Shown: positions 14,703 through 22,864, counted from the first letter of the stretch. The stretch is 34,308 nt of DNA from Stenotrophomonas sp. (GCA_003510825.1 DOKO01000107.1:1-34308), one strand, 5' to 3'. The notes: generated from the sequence alone by a model not told the origin. Numbers and translations are program-made.

Positions 14703-15044
14703 ATGAAAATCGCTGCACGTGGACGTACCGGATGGGGATGGCTGCTGGTCGGCCTGTTGTTCAGCGGCACCGCTGCGGTGGGCTGTACTGCACTGGGCCG
14801 GTTTGCGATCCCGCAGTTCGCTCAGCAGTTTGCCGAAGCGGGCCAGCCGTTGCCCGTCATCACCCAGTTCTTCGCAGGCAGCTACGGGCTGGCCTGGCTT
14901 GGCCCGCCGCTGGTGATTGCCGCCTGGCTGGCAGGGCAGGCGCGGCTGTCGGCGTTGATCGGCAGCGTGACGCTGATGGTGGCGACCCCGCTGGCCATGT
15001 TTGCGGCCTACCTGCCGCTGTTCAAGCTGGGCACGTTGTACTGA
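14703..15044 (+). CDS. Small membrane protein with GspF-like sequence, unknown role
   Basis: The 113-residue product has three predicted membrane segments (~11-33, 58-75, 80-103). Between the first two is FAEAGQPLPVITQFF, which resembles the membrane-flanking segment of GspF/PilC inner-membrane platform proteins (FAxxGxxLPxxTxxx). It is much too short to be a full GspF and no secretion genes are near. It may be a stand-alone fragment of that fold or a chance likeness. The gene follows the preceding one by 18 bases. Confidence 0.65.
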   Translation: MKIAARGRTGWGWLLVGLLFSGTAAVGCTALGRFAIPQFAQQFAEAGQPLPVITQFFAGSYGLAWLGPPLVIAAWLAGQARLSALIGSVTLMVATPLAMFAAYLPLFKLGTLY

Positions 15045-15180
15045 CCAGCGCGCAGCCCGGTGGCTGCGATCGTGACCGGGTACCGTCAACCATGACCTCC
15101 GGCCCGTCGCCGGGCGCTCGGGCGCGTACTACCCTCAGTGGTTCAAGGCGCGTGGGTGCCTCCTTCCACTGGAGTTGTCG

Positions 15181-17568
15181 ATGTCCCGTTCGTTGCTGGT
15201 CGTCGTTTCCGCTGTATTGACGCTGTCCCCGCTGCCGTTGCTCGCAGCCAGGGCACCCGCGCAGGACCTGGCCGCCGAGGTCAACCCTTTCATCGGCACC
15301 ACCAACGCCGGCAACGTCTACCCGGGGCCGACGGTGCCCTTCGGCATGGTGGCCTTCAGTCCGGAAATGACCGCACTGCCGGGCAAGCGCTTCCCGATTG
15401 CCGCGCCCGGTGGCTATGAGTGGCGCAGCAACGGCGTACGCGGTTTCAGCCTGACCCACGTCAATGGCACCGGCTGCACCGGCGCCAGCGGCGATATTCC
15501 ATTGATGCCGGTAACCCTGCCAGTCGAGCTGTCGCCGTCTTCGGCCGATGCCGGCGTGCGCTACACCAGCCTGCTGGACCACGCGAAGGAAAGCGCCAGC
15601 CCCGGCGCCTACACGCTCACTCTCGACAACGGCGTGGCCGTGAGCCTGGCAGCCACGGCGCGCACCGCGGTAGGCCAGTTCCAGTTCCCGGCCGACAAGC
15701 CGGCCAACCTGTTGTTCCGCACCTCCGACAGCGAAGTGGGCAGCAGCGATTCGACCATCATCATCGACCCGGCAACGCGCACCGTGCGCGGCTCGGTCAC
15801 CAGCGGCAACTTCTGCGGTTACCTCGCCGAGGACCGCCGCGAGAGCTACTACACCCTGCATTTCGTCGCCGAGTTCGACCAGCCGTTCGAGGTGGGCGGT
15901 ACCTGGCGCGATGACACCGTGCAGGCCGGCGCGCGCGAGGGCGGCGGTGGCACCACCTATGGCAGCAAGGGCCACCCACCGGCAGGCAAGGGCGCGGGCG
16001 GCTGGATCAGTTTCGATGCCAAACGCACGCCGCAGGTGACTGCGCGTATCGGTATTTCCTACGTCGATGAAGCCGGCGCGCGCGCCAACCTGCGCCGCGA
16101 GAGTCCGCAGGGCACGACCGTGGCGGCCACGCAGGCGGCCACCCGCGCGAAGTGGAACGAGCTGCTGGGCCAGGTGCGGGTGCAGGGTGGCACGCCCGAT
16201 GAGCGCACCGTGTTCTACACCGCGCTGTACCACGCCATGCTGGCGCCCAACCTGTACAGCGATGGCGATGGCCGATACCGCGGCATGGACGGCAAGGTGC
16301 ATGCGCTGGCCAAGCGGCAGCAGGCGCAGTACGCCAACTACTCGGGCTGGGATGTGTACCGCTCGCAGCTGCAGCTGCTGACCCTGCTGCAGCCGCAGGT
16401 CGGTTCGGACGTGGCGCAGTCGCTGCTGAACCAGGCCGACCAGAATGGCGGCGTCTGGGATCGCTGGACCCACATCACCGGCGCCACCGGTGTGATGAAC
16501 GGCGATCCGTCGCCGCCGTCGGTGGCAGCCATCCATGCCTTCGGCGGCCGCAGCTTCGACCTGCAGCGCGCCTACGCCTCGCTGAAGAGGGCGGCCACGG
16601 TGCCCACCGCACGCGACCTGGACAAGCGTGGCTGCCCGGTGCTGTGCGTGGGCCAGCGCCCGGGCCTGGACCAGTGGCTGGCCCTGAAGTACATGCCGGA
16701 AGGTGCGCCGGGCTGGGGCAGTGCGGCTGATACGCTGGAAATGGTCAGCGCCGATTTCGGCCTGTCCGAGCTGGCACTTGCAGCCGGTGATGAGCAGGGT
16801 GCAAAGCTGTTCCGTGAGCGCTCCGGCTGGTGGCGCAATCTCTACAACCCCAAGGCCACTGCGCAGCAGGGCTACATCCAGCCGCGCAACGCCGATGGCA
16901 GCTGGCCGGCGTTCGACCCGGCCGCCGACGACGGTTTCGTCGAAGGCAGTGGCGCGCAGTACCTGTGGATGGTGCCGTTCGATCCAGCGGGCCTGTTCGA
17001 GGCGCTGGGGGGCCGCGAGGCCAGCATCGCGCGGCTCGATGCGTTCTTCCGCAAGCCGGATGGTGGGTGGGCAGTGACCAAGTCCGGCCCGCTGCACGCC
17101 GAGCTGGACAACGAACCGTCCATCGCAGCGCCGTGGCTGTACAACTTCCTTGGCCAGCCGTGGAAGACTCAGGAAACCGTGCGCCAGGCGATGCGCCAGA
17201 TCTGGACCAACACGCCCGAGGGCATGCCCGGCAATGATGATCTCGGCCAGATGTCCTCGTGGTACGTGTGGTCGGCGCTGGGCCTGTATCCGGTGTACCC
17301 GGGCCGCGCGGACCTGGTGATCGGCAGTCCGCTGTTCACCGAAGCAGTGATCACCCGCCCGGGCGCGAAGATCGTGGTGCGTGCACGCGGCGCAGCGATG
17401 GATGCGCCGTACGTGCAGTCGCTGCAGGTGGACGGCAAGGCCAGCAATGCCAGCTGGCTGCCGGCCAGCTTCGTGCAGCGCGGCGGCACGCTGGACTTCG
17501 AACTGGGCAGCACGAAGAACGAACAGTGGGGCACGCAGGACGTACCGCCGTCGCACGGTCCCCGCTAA
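15181..17568 (+). CDS. Exported GH92 family glycosidase (alpha-mannosidase type)
   Basis: GH92 enzymes are calcium-dependent exo-alpha-mannosidases acting on N-glycan or mannan side chains. This 795-residue product has a signal peptide (MSRSLLVVVSAVLTLSPLPL, cleaved near LAARA). The N-terminal signature is VNPFIGTTNAGNVYPGPTVP then FGMVAFSP, with TALYHAMLAPNLYSD and NYSGWDVYRSQ in the middle. The (alpha/alpha)6 domain carries VEGSGAQYLWMVPFD (E588 is the likely general acid) and GNDDLGQMSSWYVW (D686/D687 region, likely base). The start at 15181 has GGAG 6 bases upstream; an in-frame TTG at 15175 is less likely. It probably acts in the periplasm or on host or fungal glycans. No TonB receptor or other CAZyme lies beside it. 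Confidence 0.92.
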   Translation: MSRSLLVVVSAVLTLSPLPLLAARAPAQDLAAEVNPFIGTTNAGNVYPGPTVPFGMVAFSPEMTALPGKRFPIAAPGGYEWRSNGVRGFSLTHVNGTGCTGASGDIPLMPVTLPVELSPSSADAGVRYTSLLDHAKESASPGAYTLTLDNGVAVSLAATARTAVGQFQFPADKPANLLFRTSDSEVGSSDSTIIIDPATRTVRGSVTSGNFCGYLAEDRRESYYTLHFVAEFDQPFEVGGTWRDDTVQAGAREGGGGTTYGSKGHPPAGKGAGGWISFDAKRTPQVTARIGISYVDEAGARANLRRESPQGTTVAATQAATRAKWNELLGQVRVQGGTPDERTVFYTALYHAMLAPNLYSDGDGRYRGMDGKVHALAKRQQAQYANYSGWDVYRSQLQLLTLLQPQVGSDVAQSLLNQADQNGGVWDRWTHITGATGVMNGDPSPPSVAAIHAFGGRSFDLQRAYASLKRAATVPTARDLDKRGCPVLCVGQRPGLDQWLALKYMPEGAPGWGSAADTLEMVSADFGLSELALAAGDEQGAKLFRERSGWWRNLYNPKATAQQGYIQPRNADGSWPAFDPAADDGFVEGSGAQYLWMVPFDPAGLFEALGGREASIARLDAFFRKPDGGWAVTKSGPLHAELDNEPSIAAPWLYNFLGQPWKTQETVRQAMRQIWTNTPEGMPGNDDLGQMSSWYVWSALGLYPVYPGRADLVIGSPLFTEAVITRPGAKIVVRARGAAMDAPYVQSLQVDGKASNASWLPASFVQRGGTLDFELGSTKNEQWGTQDVPPSHGPR

Positions 17569-17598
17569 GTCCGCACCATGCGTGGATGAACCACCACC

Positions 17599-17619
17599 CG
17601 GCCGGGCACCACCCGGCCG
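17599..17619 (+). terminator. Hairpin after the GH92 gene
   Basis: CGGCCGGG (17599-17606) pairs perfectly with CCCGGCCG (17612-17619) around a CACCA loop, 30 bases after the stop. There is no T run. It ends 3 bases before a TAGCCT -10-like element (17623-17628) of the next operon. Confidence 0.5.
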
Positions 17620-17661
17620 TGCTAGCCTGACCGTGCAACAGACAAGCGGCAGGAGGTTCCC

Positions 17662-18081
17662 ATGGAAATTCCACAGGACGTGTACGAGCACGTACTGGGC
17701 GTGGCGGTCGAAATGGCCAATGCCAGCACCCACGGCGATACCCGCAGCCAGTGGCGGCTGCACGACGAGCTACGGCAGTACTGCGATGCGATGGCGGTGG
17801 AAGGCCGCGACCATCCTTTCCTCTGGGAAACCCTGGGTGACTTCACCAGCGACAGCGGCGTGGCCATCGGCTACTACGAGCGTGCGCTGACCCAGGCGCG
17901 CCAGCTGGGCGTGATCGAAGGAGAAGCGTCGATCTGCCTGGAGCTGGCACGGCGGCACATCGACCAGGGTGAAAAAGAGCGCGGCTACGAATTTGCGCTG
18001 CTCGCCGACGAGGCCGCGCGGCAGACCGACGACCTCGATCTGCGCCGCGAAATCAGCCAGTTCCTTCTGGAAAACTCATGA
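17662..18081 (+). CDS. TPR-like helical protein, unknown
   Basis: The 139-residue acidic, all-helical product has a tetratricopeptide-like pattern. HPFLWETLGDFTSD, SGVAIGYYERALTQARQLG, EASICLELARRHIDQGEKER and GYEFALLADEAARQTDDLDL read as three to four helix pairs (residues ~45-135). It has no signal peptide, so it is cytoplasmic. It probably binds a protein partner. AGGAGG lies 7 bases before the ATG. The stop overlaps the start of the SGNH hydrolase (ATGA at 18078-18081), so the two are translated together. A functional link between the cytoplasmic TPR-like protein and the exported hydrolase is not evident. Confidence 0.8.
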   Translation: MEIPQDVYEHVLGVAVEMANASTHGDTRSQWRLHDELRQYCDAMAVEGRDHPFLWETLGDFTSDSGVAIGYYERALTQARQLGVIEGEASICLELARRHIDQGEKERGYEFALLADEAARQTDDLDLRREISQFLLENS

Positions 18082-18881
18082 TCCACATTCGACTTTCGCG
18101 ATACTGCGCCACTGCCGTGGCGCTGCTGATGGGCATGGCCTGCGCGCAGGCGCAGACGCCGGTGGCGGTCAACCCGCTGCTGCTGAAGCCGGTGGAGCAG
18201 GTCACCCAGGATGAGGTGCGCGGCATGCAGCAGCGCCTGTCCGACTGGCCCAACCTGGCCCGTTACCGCGAGGCCAACGTGCGCGTACCGGCCAAGCAGG
18301 CCGGGGTGCCGCGCGTGCTGTTCTATGGCGATTCCATCACCCAGCTATGGGGCGAGAAGGATCCGGCGCAGTTCTTCCCCGGCAAGGGCTACCTCAACCG
18401 TGGCATCAGCGGGCAGACCACGCCGCAGATGCTGCTGCGCTTCCGCCAGGACGTCATCGCGCTGCAGCCGGACGTGGTGCTCATCCTCGCCGGCACGAAT
18501 GATATTGCCGGCAATACCGGGCCCAGCACGCAGGCGATGATCGAAGACAACCTGCACGCGATGGTCGAACTGGCGCGTGTGCACGGCATCCGCGTGGTGC
18601 TGGCGTCGGTGCTGCCGGTGAGCGAGTACCGGTGGATGCCCGGTATCGAACCTGCGCCCAAGGTGCACGCCCTGAACGCCGCACTCAAGCAGTACGCCGA
18701 TGCGCAGGGGCTGGTCTACCTGGATTACTACACGGCCATGGCCAATGCGGCCGGTGGACTGGATCCGGCGCTGGCGGCCGATGGCGTGCATCCGACCGCG
18801 AAGGGCTATGCATTGATGTCGCCGCTGGCGGAGCAGGCGATTGCGCAGGCGCTGAACGCCACGCCGCCCGGCAAGCACTGA
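18078..18881 (+). CDS. Exported SGNH/GDSL hydrolase
   Basis: The 267-residue product has a signal peptide (MIHIRLSRYCATAVALLMGM, cleaved near AQA-Q, ~25). All SGNH blocks are present: block I FYGDSITQ with nucleophile S86, block II RGISGQTT with G112, block III AGTNDI with N141, and block V DGVHPT with D235/H238. The family includes esterases, lipases and deacetylases acting on carbohydrate or peptidoglycan esters. The form with LNRGISGQT and ADGVHPTAKGY resembles PAF-acetylhydrolase-like or carbohydrate esterase members. It is probably periplasmic; the substrate is unknown. It starts inside the stop of the TPR-like gene. Confidence 0.9.
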   Translation: MIHIRLSRYCATAVALLMGMACAQAQTPVAVNPLLLKPVEQVTQDEVRGMQQRLSDWPNLARYREANVRVPAKQAGVPRVLFYGDSITQLWGEKDPAQFFPGKGYLNRGISGQTTPQMLLRFRQDVIALQPDVVLILAGTNDIAGNTGPSTQAMIEDNLHAMVELARVHGIRVVLASVLPVSEYRWMPGIEPAPKVHALNAALKQYADAQGLVYLDYYTAMANAAGGLDPALAADGVHPTAKGYALMSPLAEQAIAQALNATPPGKH

Positions 18882-18896
18882 TCGTCTTCGCTGGGT

Positions 18897-19364
18897 ATGG
18901 CGGCAGTGTCCAACAAGGTGGTCGAGGCCGTGGCGCGCGCCGTGTTCAAGCGCAGTCCGGTGCTGGTCACCGAACTCTATTCAAGCGCCGGCGAGCAGCC
19001 GCGCCGCTACGATTCCGCCGAGGCGCTGTGCGAGCACGGCAGGGCATTGCAGTGGGTGTCCGGCGGCATGTTGCTGGTGGGCGTTCAGTACGCGGACATG
19101 GGCGGCGCCGTGCGCACACGCCCCTTCGACAGCGGGCGCGGTGACGCCGCGCGGGTCATGGTGTCCGGCTGGGGGATGATCTCGATCCTGCTGCCGATGG
19201 CCATCGATGCGAACGTCAGCGCGAAAGTGCAGGCCCTGACCGAGCGCGCCGCACTGGCCCGCGAGCGCGGCGCGCTGGATGTTCCGCCGGTGTGCGACTG
19301 GAACTGGAAGGCGGTGGAGTCGCACAAGCGTCGCTTGCAGGATGTGCTCCGGAAAGCCCTGTAA
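18897..19364 (+). CDS. Unknown cytoplasmic protein
   Basis: The 155-residue product starts MAAVSNKVVEAVARAVFKRS. The middle has a hydrophobic stretch (GGMLLVGVQYADMGG, then WGMISILLPMAID) and the end is a charged helix (WKAVESHKRRLQDVLRKAL). No signal peptide or known motif is visible. The gene follows the SGNH hydrolase by 15 bases with only a weak ribosome-binding site, and may belong to that operon. It converges on the thioesterase gene 9 bases away. It could be a distantly exported or secreted small protein, but nothing supports that. Confidence 0.6.
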   Translation: MAAVSNKVVEAVARAVFKRSPVLVTELYSSAGEQPRRYDSAEALCEHGRALQWVSGGMLLVGVQYADMGGAVRTRPFDSGRGDAARVMVSGWGMISILLPMAIDANVSAKVQALTERAALARERGALDVPPVCDWNWKAVESHKRRLQDVLRKAL

Positions 19365-19373
19365 GGCGCCCGC

Positions 19374-19919
19374 TCAGTCGTCGTCGCGCTTCAGCGCGGT
19401 ATCCGCCGCCAGCAGCGCCTGCGCGGCCGCACTCAGCGGCGGCGAGGGCGGCGTATCGCAGCCAATGGCCGCCATCATCCGCTCCATGCCGACGAAGCTG
19501 CGCGCGCGGCGGTCGTAGATGCCGGCGACCAGCAGCGCGCGGGTGGCGACTTTCTGCTCCGGCCCGACCAGCACGCGCTGCTCCATGATGATGCGCGTAC
19601 CAACCCAGCCGGCCAGCCGCGTTTCCAGGGTGAACTGCTGGAACGGCTTGAGCTCGCGACGGAACTGGATGGTGCCCGCACCAACGATGGGTGCCCACTT
19701 CTCGCGCAGCGCCACTTTGCCCAGGCCCATGCGCAGGATCAGGTCCAGCCGGCCCAGGTCGAAGATGTTCCAGTAGCGGCCGTTGGTCATGTGCAGGTTG
19801 CTGTCCAGATCGTTGGGCAGCACCCGGAACGGCAGCCGCGAGACCCCGAACGGGGCCTCCAGCTTTGGCCGGAACAGGCTGCACAGCAGCAGGTGGAGCA
19901 GGCGGAACCAGAGATTCAT
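19374..19919 (-). CDS. Hotdog-fold thioesterase family protein (4HBT/THEM6-like)
   Basis: The 181-residue product contains the acyl-CoA thioesterase pattern of hotdog proteins. RVLPNDLDSNLHMTNGRYWN (residues ~32-51) carries the catalytic-type Asp/Asn-His-x-x-N segment. GAGTIQFRRELKPFQQFTLETR and GTRIIMEQRVLVG form the strands, and ARALLVAGIYDRRARSF the end of the sheet. The N-terminus (NLWFRLLHLLLCSLF) is hydrophobic, as in membrane-associated THEM6-like members. It probably hydrolyses acyl-CoA, but the substrate is unknown. It is divergent from a TetR gene with two copies of an operator-like sequence between them, so it is likely repressed by that regulator. Confidence 0.82.
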   Translation of the reverse strand: MNLWFRLLHLLLCSLFRPKLEAPFGVSRLPFRVLPNDLDSNLHMTNGRYWNIFDLGRLDLILRMGLGKVALREKWAPIVGAGTIQFRRELKPFQQFTLETRLAGWVGTRIIMEQRVLVGPEQKVATRALLVAGIYDRRARSFVGMERMMAAIGCDTPPSPPLSAAAQALLAADTALKRDDD

Positions 19920-19921
19920 GA

Positions 19922-19939
19922 CTATGACGACTGTTATAG
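19922..19939. promoter_or_regulatory. Operator-like imperfect palindrome, site 1
   Basis: CTATGACGACTGTTATAG reads nearly the same on both strands (CTATGAC against CTATAAC). It begins 3 bases from the thioesterase start codon. The first 13 bases recur at 19958. Confidence 0.6.
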
Positions 19940-19957
19940 GACGGGCGATACGCTAAT

Positions 19958-19975
19958 CTATGACGACTGTCCTAG
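19958..19975. promoter_or_regulatory. Operator-like imperfect palindrome, site 2
   Basis: CTATGACGACTGTCCTAG, with CTATGAC against CTAGGAC and a GAC-N4-GTC core, lies 14 bases before the TetR ATG. It is spaced 36 bases from site 1. Confidence 0.6.
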
Positions 19976-19988
19976 CAAGGTGAGCGGC

Positions 19989-20570
19989 ATGAGCCCGCGA
20001 GCGTCCGATGCCCCCCAGCGCGTAATCGATGCGGCCGCCCAGATGCTGGCGCGGGTCGGGCTCAATGCCACCAGCATCCGCGAGGTGACCAAGCTGGCCG
20101 AGGCGCCGCTGGGCTCGACCTACCACCATTTCCCGGGCGGCAAGCAGGAACTGCTGGCCCGCGCCACGCAGATGGCAGGCGACAAGGTGGAAGCCCTGCT
20201 GGTGGAGCTGCTGCAAGGCGGCGCGGTGCAGGGCCTGCAGCAGTTCCTGGCGATGTGGCGCGAGCGCCTGCTGCGCACGCAGTTCCGTGCCGGTTGCCCG
20301 GTGCTGGCCGCGGCGGTGGAAGAACCGGTGGAAGCGGTCGCGAGCCAGCCACGCGCGGCGGCAGCCGAGGTATTCGCGCGCTGGCAGGGGCATCTGGCAC
20401 AGGCCTTCGTGGCCGACGGCCATGCGCCAGAACAGGCGGCCGCGCTGGCCAGCCTGGTCATCGCCAGCGTGGAAGGTGCGGTGGCCATGAGCCGCGCGCT
20501 GCAGGACATCGCGCCATTCGACCAGGTGGCCGCCCAGCTGCTGAAGGCAGCCGCGCCGCCCACACGCTAG
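19989..20570 (+). CDS. TetR/AcrR family transcriptional regulator (LmrA/YxaF-like)
   Basis: The 193-residue product has an N-terminal TetR helix-turn-helix (RVIDAAAQMLARVGLNATS, IREVTKLAEAPLGSTYHHFP, residues ~10-50). The recognition segment APLGSTYHHFPGGKQEL is typical of the LmrA/YxaF group. The rest is the ligand-binding helical domain, with a GCPVLAAAVEEP segment. The ATG at 19989 begins the usual arm length; an in-frame GTG at 19980 would add three residues. It is divergent from the thioesterase, with two matching palindromes between them, so it is expected to repress both genes. The inducer, perhaps an acyl compound, is a guess from the neighbour. Confidence 0.88.
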   Translation: MSPRASDAPQRVIDAAAQMLARVGLNATSIREVTKLAEAPLGSTYHHFPGGKQELLARATQMAGDKVEALLVELLQGGAVQGLQQFLAMWRERLLRTQFRAGCPVLAAAVEEPVEAVASQPRAAAAEVFARWQGHLAQAFVADGHAPEQAAALASLVIASVEGAVAMSRALQDIAPFDQVAAQLLKAAAPPTR

Positions 20571-20573
20571 AAT
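20568..20573 (+). promoter_or_regulatory. Candidate -10 (TAGAAT) overlapping the tetR stop
   Basis: GCTAGAAT begins with the TAG stop codon of tetR and precedes the next plus-strand gene by about 75 bases. It matches the GCTAGRNT form seen at other promoters here. Confidence 0.35.
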
Positions 20574-20614
20574 CGACCCGAACGCACCCACACGTGCCCG
20601 GCAAGGATGTTCGC

Positions 20615-20653
20615 ATGCTGCACTCCCTTTGGTCCGGCCCAGTGCCGGCATGA
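20615..20653 (+). CDS. Possible 12-residue leader peptide
   Basis: AAGGATGTTCGCATG offers a ribosome-binding site and an ATG at 20615. The frame reads MLHSLWSGPVPA and stops in ATGA (20650-20653), overlapping the start of the membrane protein. The downstream gene has no good site of its own, so coupling through this mini-frame is plausible. It could be chance. Confidence 0.3.
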   Translation: MLHSLWSGPVPA

Positions 20654-21429
20654 AGCAGACCAAGCGCTTCAACCGCACGCCGTTGAAGCTGCCGATGACA
20701 CGCAGCAGTGAAGTCGCCCGCGCGCGTCGGCAGCTGCAGTACCACGGGTGGCCGCGCCTGCAGATGGCGCTGATCGTGTTGCTGACCGGCGGCGCCGGCT
20801 TCCTTGCTTCGCATGCGCTGCGCCTGGCCGGCCTGGACAGCATGCTGCTGCGTTATCCGCTGGCGGTGCTGCTGGCCTATGCCGTGTTCCTGCTGTTGAT
20901 GTGGCTCTGGATCCGTTGGCGCTGGGATGCGGTGGCTGACGGTGCTGCCGAGGTCGCTGGTAATGGCGGCGGCGGTGGCAGCTCCCCACGCGCGGGCCCT
21001 TCATGGGGCGGCAACGGCGGTAATTCCGGTGGTGGCGGTGCCTCGGCGTCGTGGGCTGAAGCCTCGGCCCCATCCATCACCGACACCGATGGCGCGTCCC
21101 TGCTGGAGGTTGCAGACGGTGAGGCCGGGCTGCCACTGCTGGCCGTGCTCGGTCTTCTCGCGCTGGTGGCCACCGTGCTGCTGGCCAGTGTCTGGGTGGT
21201 GTGGTCGGCGCCGGTGCTGATGGCCGAGCTGCTGGTGGACGCCGCCATTGTCGGTGGCCTGTACCGGCGCATGCAGGGCATGGGCGCGCAGGGGTGGTGG
21301 CGGTTGTGCCTGTCGCACACGTTCTGGCCGCTGCTGGGCCTGGTGGTGTTCTTCGCCGGGCTGGGCTGGGGTGCACAGCAGCTGGCGCCGGACGCGGTCA
21401 GCCTGATGCAGGTGGTGCAGGCGCTGTAG
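20650..21429 (+). CDS. Membrane protein with Gly-rich loop, unknown
   Basis: The 259-residue product has membrane segments at about 40-58, 68-88, 161-182 and 221-243. A Gly/Ser-rich stretch (residues ~100-135: GNGGGGGSSPRAGPSWGGNG and onward) separates the two halves. The N-terminus is basic. No enzymatic motif or family is recognised. The ATG at 20650 lies in the stop of a 12-residue frame. It heads a group of three same-strand envelope-protein genes, all of unknown function. Confidence 0.7.
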   Translation: MKQTKRFNRTPLKLPMTRSSEVARARRQLQYHGWPRLQMALIVLLTGGAGFLASHALRLAGLDSMLLRYPLAVLLAYAVFLLLMWLWIRWRWDAVADGAAEVAGNGGGGGSSPRAGPSWGGNGGNSGGGGASASWAEASAPSITDTDGASLLEVADGEAGLPLLAVLGLLALVATVLLASVWVVWSAPVLMAELLVDAAIVGGLYRRMQGMGAQGWWRLCLSHTFWPLLGLVVFFAGLGWGAQQLAPDAVSLMQVVQAL

Positions 21430-21495
21430 CGTCGCTGCGCGTGCCCGCAGGGCCGCGGTCCTTCTTCAACACGGGTGCTCGAGCACCGGGTGGTC

Positions 21496-22284
21496 ATGAG
21501 CAGATACGTTGCATGGAAGCGTATATGGGCCATCGCCGCTGTGGTTTCGGCAGTGGCGTTGCTGTGCCTGGCCTGCACGCTGAAGCCCTGGCAGAACGCG
21601 TCCCTCGGGCCGCCGACGATGAACCTTGGCACCGCGCAGATGCAGGCGGAGATCATGGCGCTTGCGATCAGGAACCCCATCCTGCTACCGCCGCCCCGGT
21701 CGTTGCCGGTGCCCATGGCGATGGGGGGCCGTGGGGCTGCGACAGCAGACCGCTGGCGTCCCGAGGTGCAACGGCAGTTGTCCGATCCTGTGCCTGCCGC
21801 AACCATCGTGATCGACCAGACACTGCCGTACTGCCAGCCGGGAGGCCATGCTCGGTTCTGCCAGGATGACGATGATCTGGTGGACTGGGTGGAGGAGCGC
21901 CCGATGTACCAGCTGCGGCGGCAGTTGCAGGCACAGCTGCCGCTGGCCAACCGGCGCAGCAGGCGGGTGCCGGATGCAGCGCTGGAGGGCGCTGCGCATC
22001 TGGGTTTCGTGCAGCTGCGTACGATCCAGAAGCAGGGTTGCCAGCGGTCCGCAACGGAGGAGAGCCTTGAAGAGAGCGTGATCCTCCTGCTGTCGATGCC
22101 GGTGTTCAGTGCGGACAACCAGTGGGCCATGATCGCCGTGGCCGCTGACTACTGTTCAAGCATCGGGGGCCAGCGTTCCCGTATGCTGTTCCACAGGGAA
22201 GAGGGGCGGTGGGTGCTGGAACGACCCGAACTGGCCCTATCGGGAATCCGTCGAGGGCGGGCGCTGTGGCCCGGCCGGGGATGA
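21496..22284 (+). CDS. Membrane-anchored or exported protein, unknown
   Basis: The 262-residue product starts MSRYVAWKRIWAIAAVVSAV and has one N-terminal membrane segment (to ~25) ending LCLACTLKPW. This could be a signal anchor; it is a poor lipobox. The mature part is mostly polar, with four cysteines (C114, C124, C183, C219 approximately) in QTLPYCQPGGHARFCQDDDD, QKQGCQRS and AADYCSSIGG. These suggest a disulfide-bonded periplasmic domain. A GTG at 21475 would add seven residues. No family is recognised. It lies between two membrane-protein genes on the same strand. Confidence 0.65.
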   Translation: MSRYVAWKRIWAIAAVVSAVALLCLACTLKPWQNASLGPPTMNLGTAQMQAEIMALAIRNPILLPPPRSLPVPMAMGGRGAATADRWRPEVQRQLSDPVPAATIVIDQTLPYCQPGGHARFCQDDDDLVDWVEERPMYQLRRQLQAQLPLANRRSRRVPDAALEGAAHLGFVQLRTIQKQGCQRSATEESLEESVILLLSMPVFSADNQWAMIAVAADYCSSIGGQRSRMLFHREEGRWVLERPELALSGIRRGRALWPGRG

Positions 22285-22306
22285 GTCAATCGCCAAGGAG
22301 AGGCAT

Positions 22307-22825
22307 ATGCAATCTGCTGCACGCAACAACAGGATGTGGTGTTGGATGATGGGCGCGATGTTCGCGCTGTTGATGCCCTTCACCGTGATGGGCCAGGCCG
22401 CGCCTCCTGCGGCGCAACCGGCCGTCGATACGGCCGTCGCAGCCGAAGAGGCGGAGTGCCGTGCGTGCACGTATGAGCGCATCGGCCGCAAGGTCGATAT
22501 CGGTCTGGTGGCCTTGATGGCCACGTTGATCATCGGCGTGCTGTTCGCCGTTTCCCGCGAGTGGGGAACGCCCTCGCAGCGTTGGACCTGCCGCAGCACG
22601 GCACTGTTCCTGGCGGCGATGGGCCTGGTGTTCGTGTGGCGCGCCGGCAGCGTGCTCTACCTGGGCTACAGCCCTTGGCAGGAGGTGCCGTCGCTGGTCA
22701 TCGCAGGGTGGGTCGATGGCCTGCTGACCACCTCGCCGCGCTGGCTGATGGCCCTGCTGCTGATGGCGGCGGCACCGCTCATCTGGAGGCGCAGCGAGCA
22801 GCTGCCACGCTGGCGCATCGCCTGA
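22307..22825 (+). CDS. Membrane protein, unknown
   Basis: The 172-residue product has an N-terminal hydrophobic segment (MWCWMMGAMFALLMPFTVMG, possibly cleaved). A short region with CRAC (residues 51-54) follows, then three further membrane segments (~65-83, 97-115, 142-158). AAGGAG lies 8 bases before the ATG. It ends with basic WRRSEQLPRWRIA. No family is recognised. It follows the previous gene by 22 bases and ends at a bidirectional terminator shared with the TonB receptor gene. Confidence 0.68.
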   Translation: MQSAARNNRMWCWMMGAMFALLMPFTVMGQAAPPAAQPAVDTAVAAEEAECRACTYERIGRKVDIGLVALMATLIIGVLFAVSREWGTPSQRWTCRSTALFLAAMGLVFVWRAGSVLYLGYSPWQEVPSLVIAGWVDGLLTTSPRWLMALLLMAAAPLIWRRSEQLPRWRIA

Positions 22826-22829
22826 GGCA

Positions 22830-22851
22830 GCGCCGGGCACTGCCCGGCGTT
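22830..22851. terminator. Bidirectional terminator between convergent genes
   Basis: CGCCGGGC and GCCCGGCG form a perfect 8-bp stem around ACT, followed by TTT on the plus strand. It lies between the stops at 22825 (plus) and 22865 (minus). Confidence 0.7.
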
Positions 22852-22864
22852 TCCACGCTGGCGC

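Noticed and set aside
15022..17763. 913-residue minus-strand frame
   Set aside because: It is antisense to the GH92 gene and has shadow-like composition.
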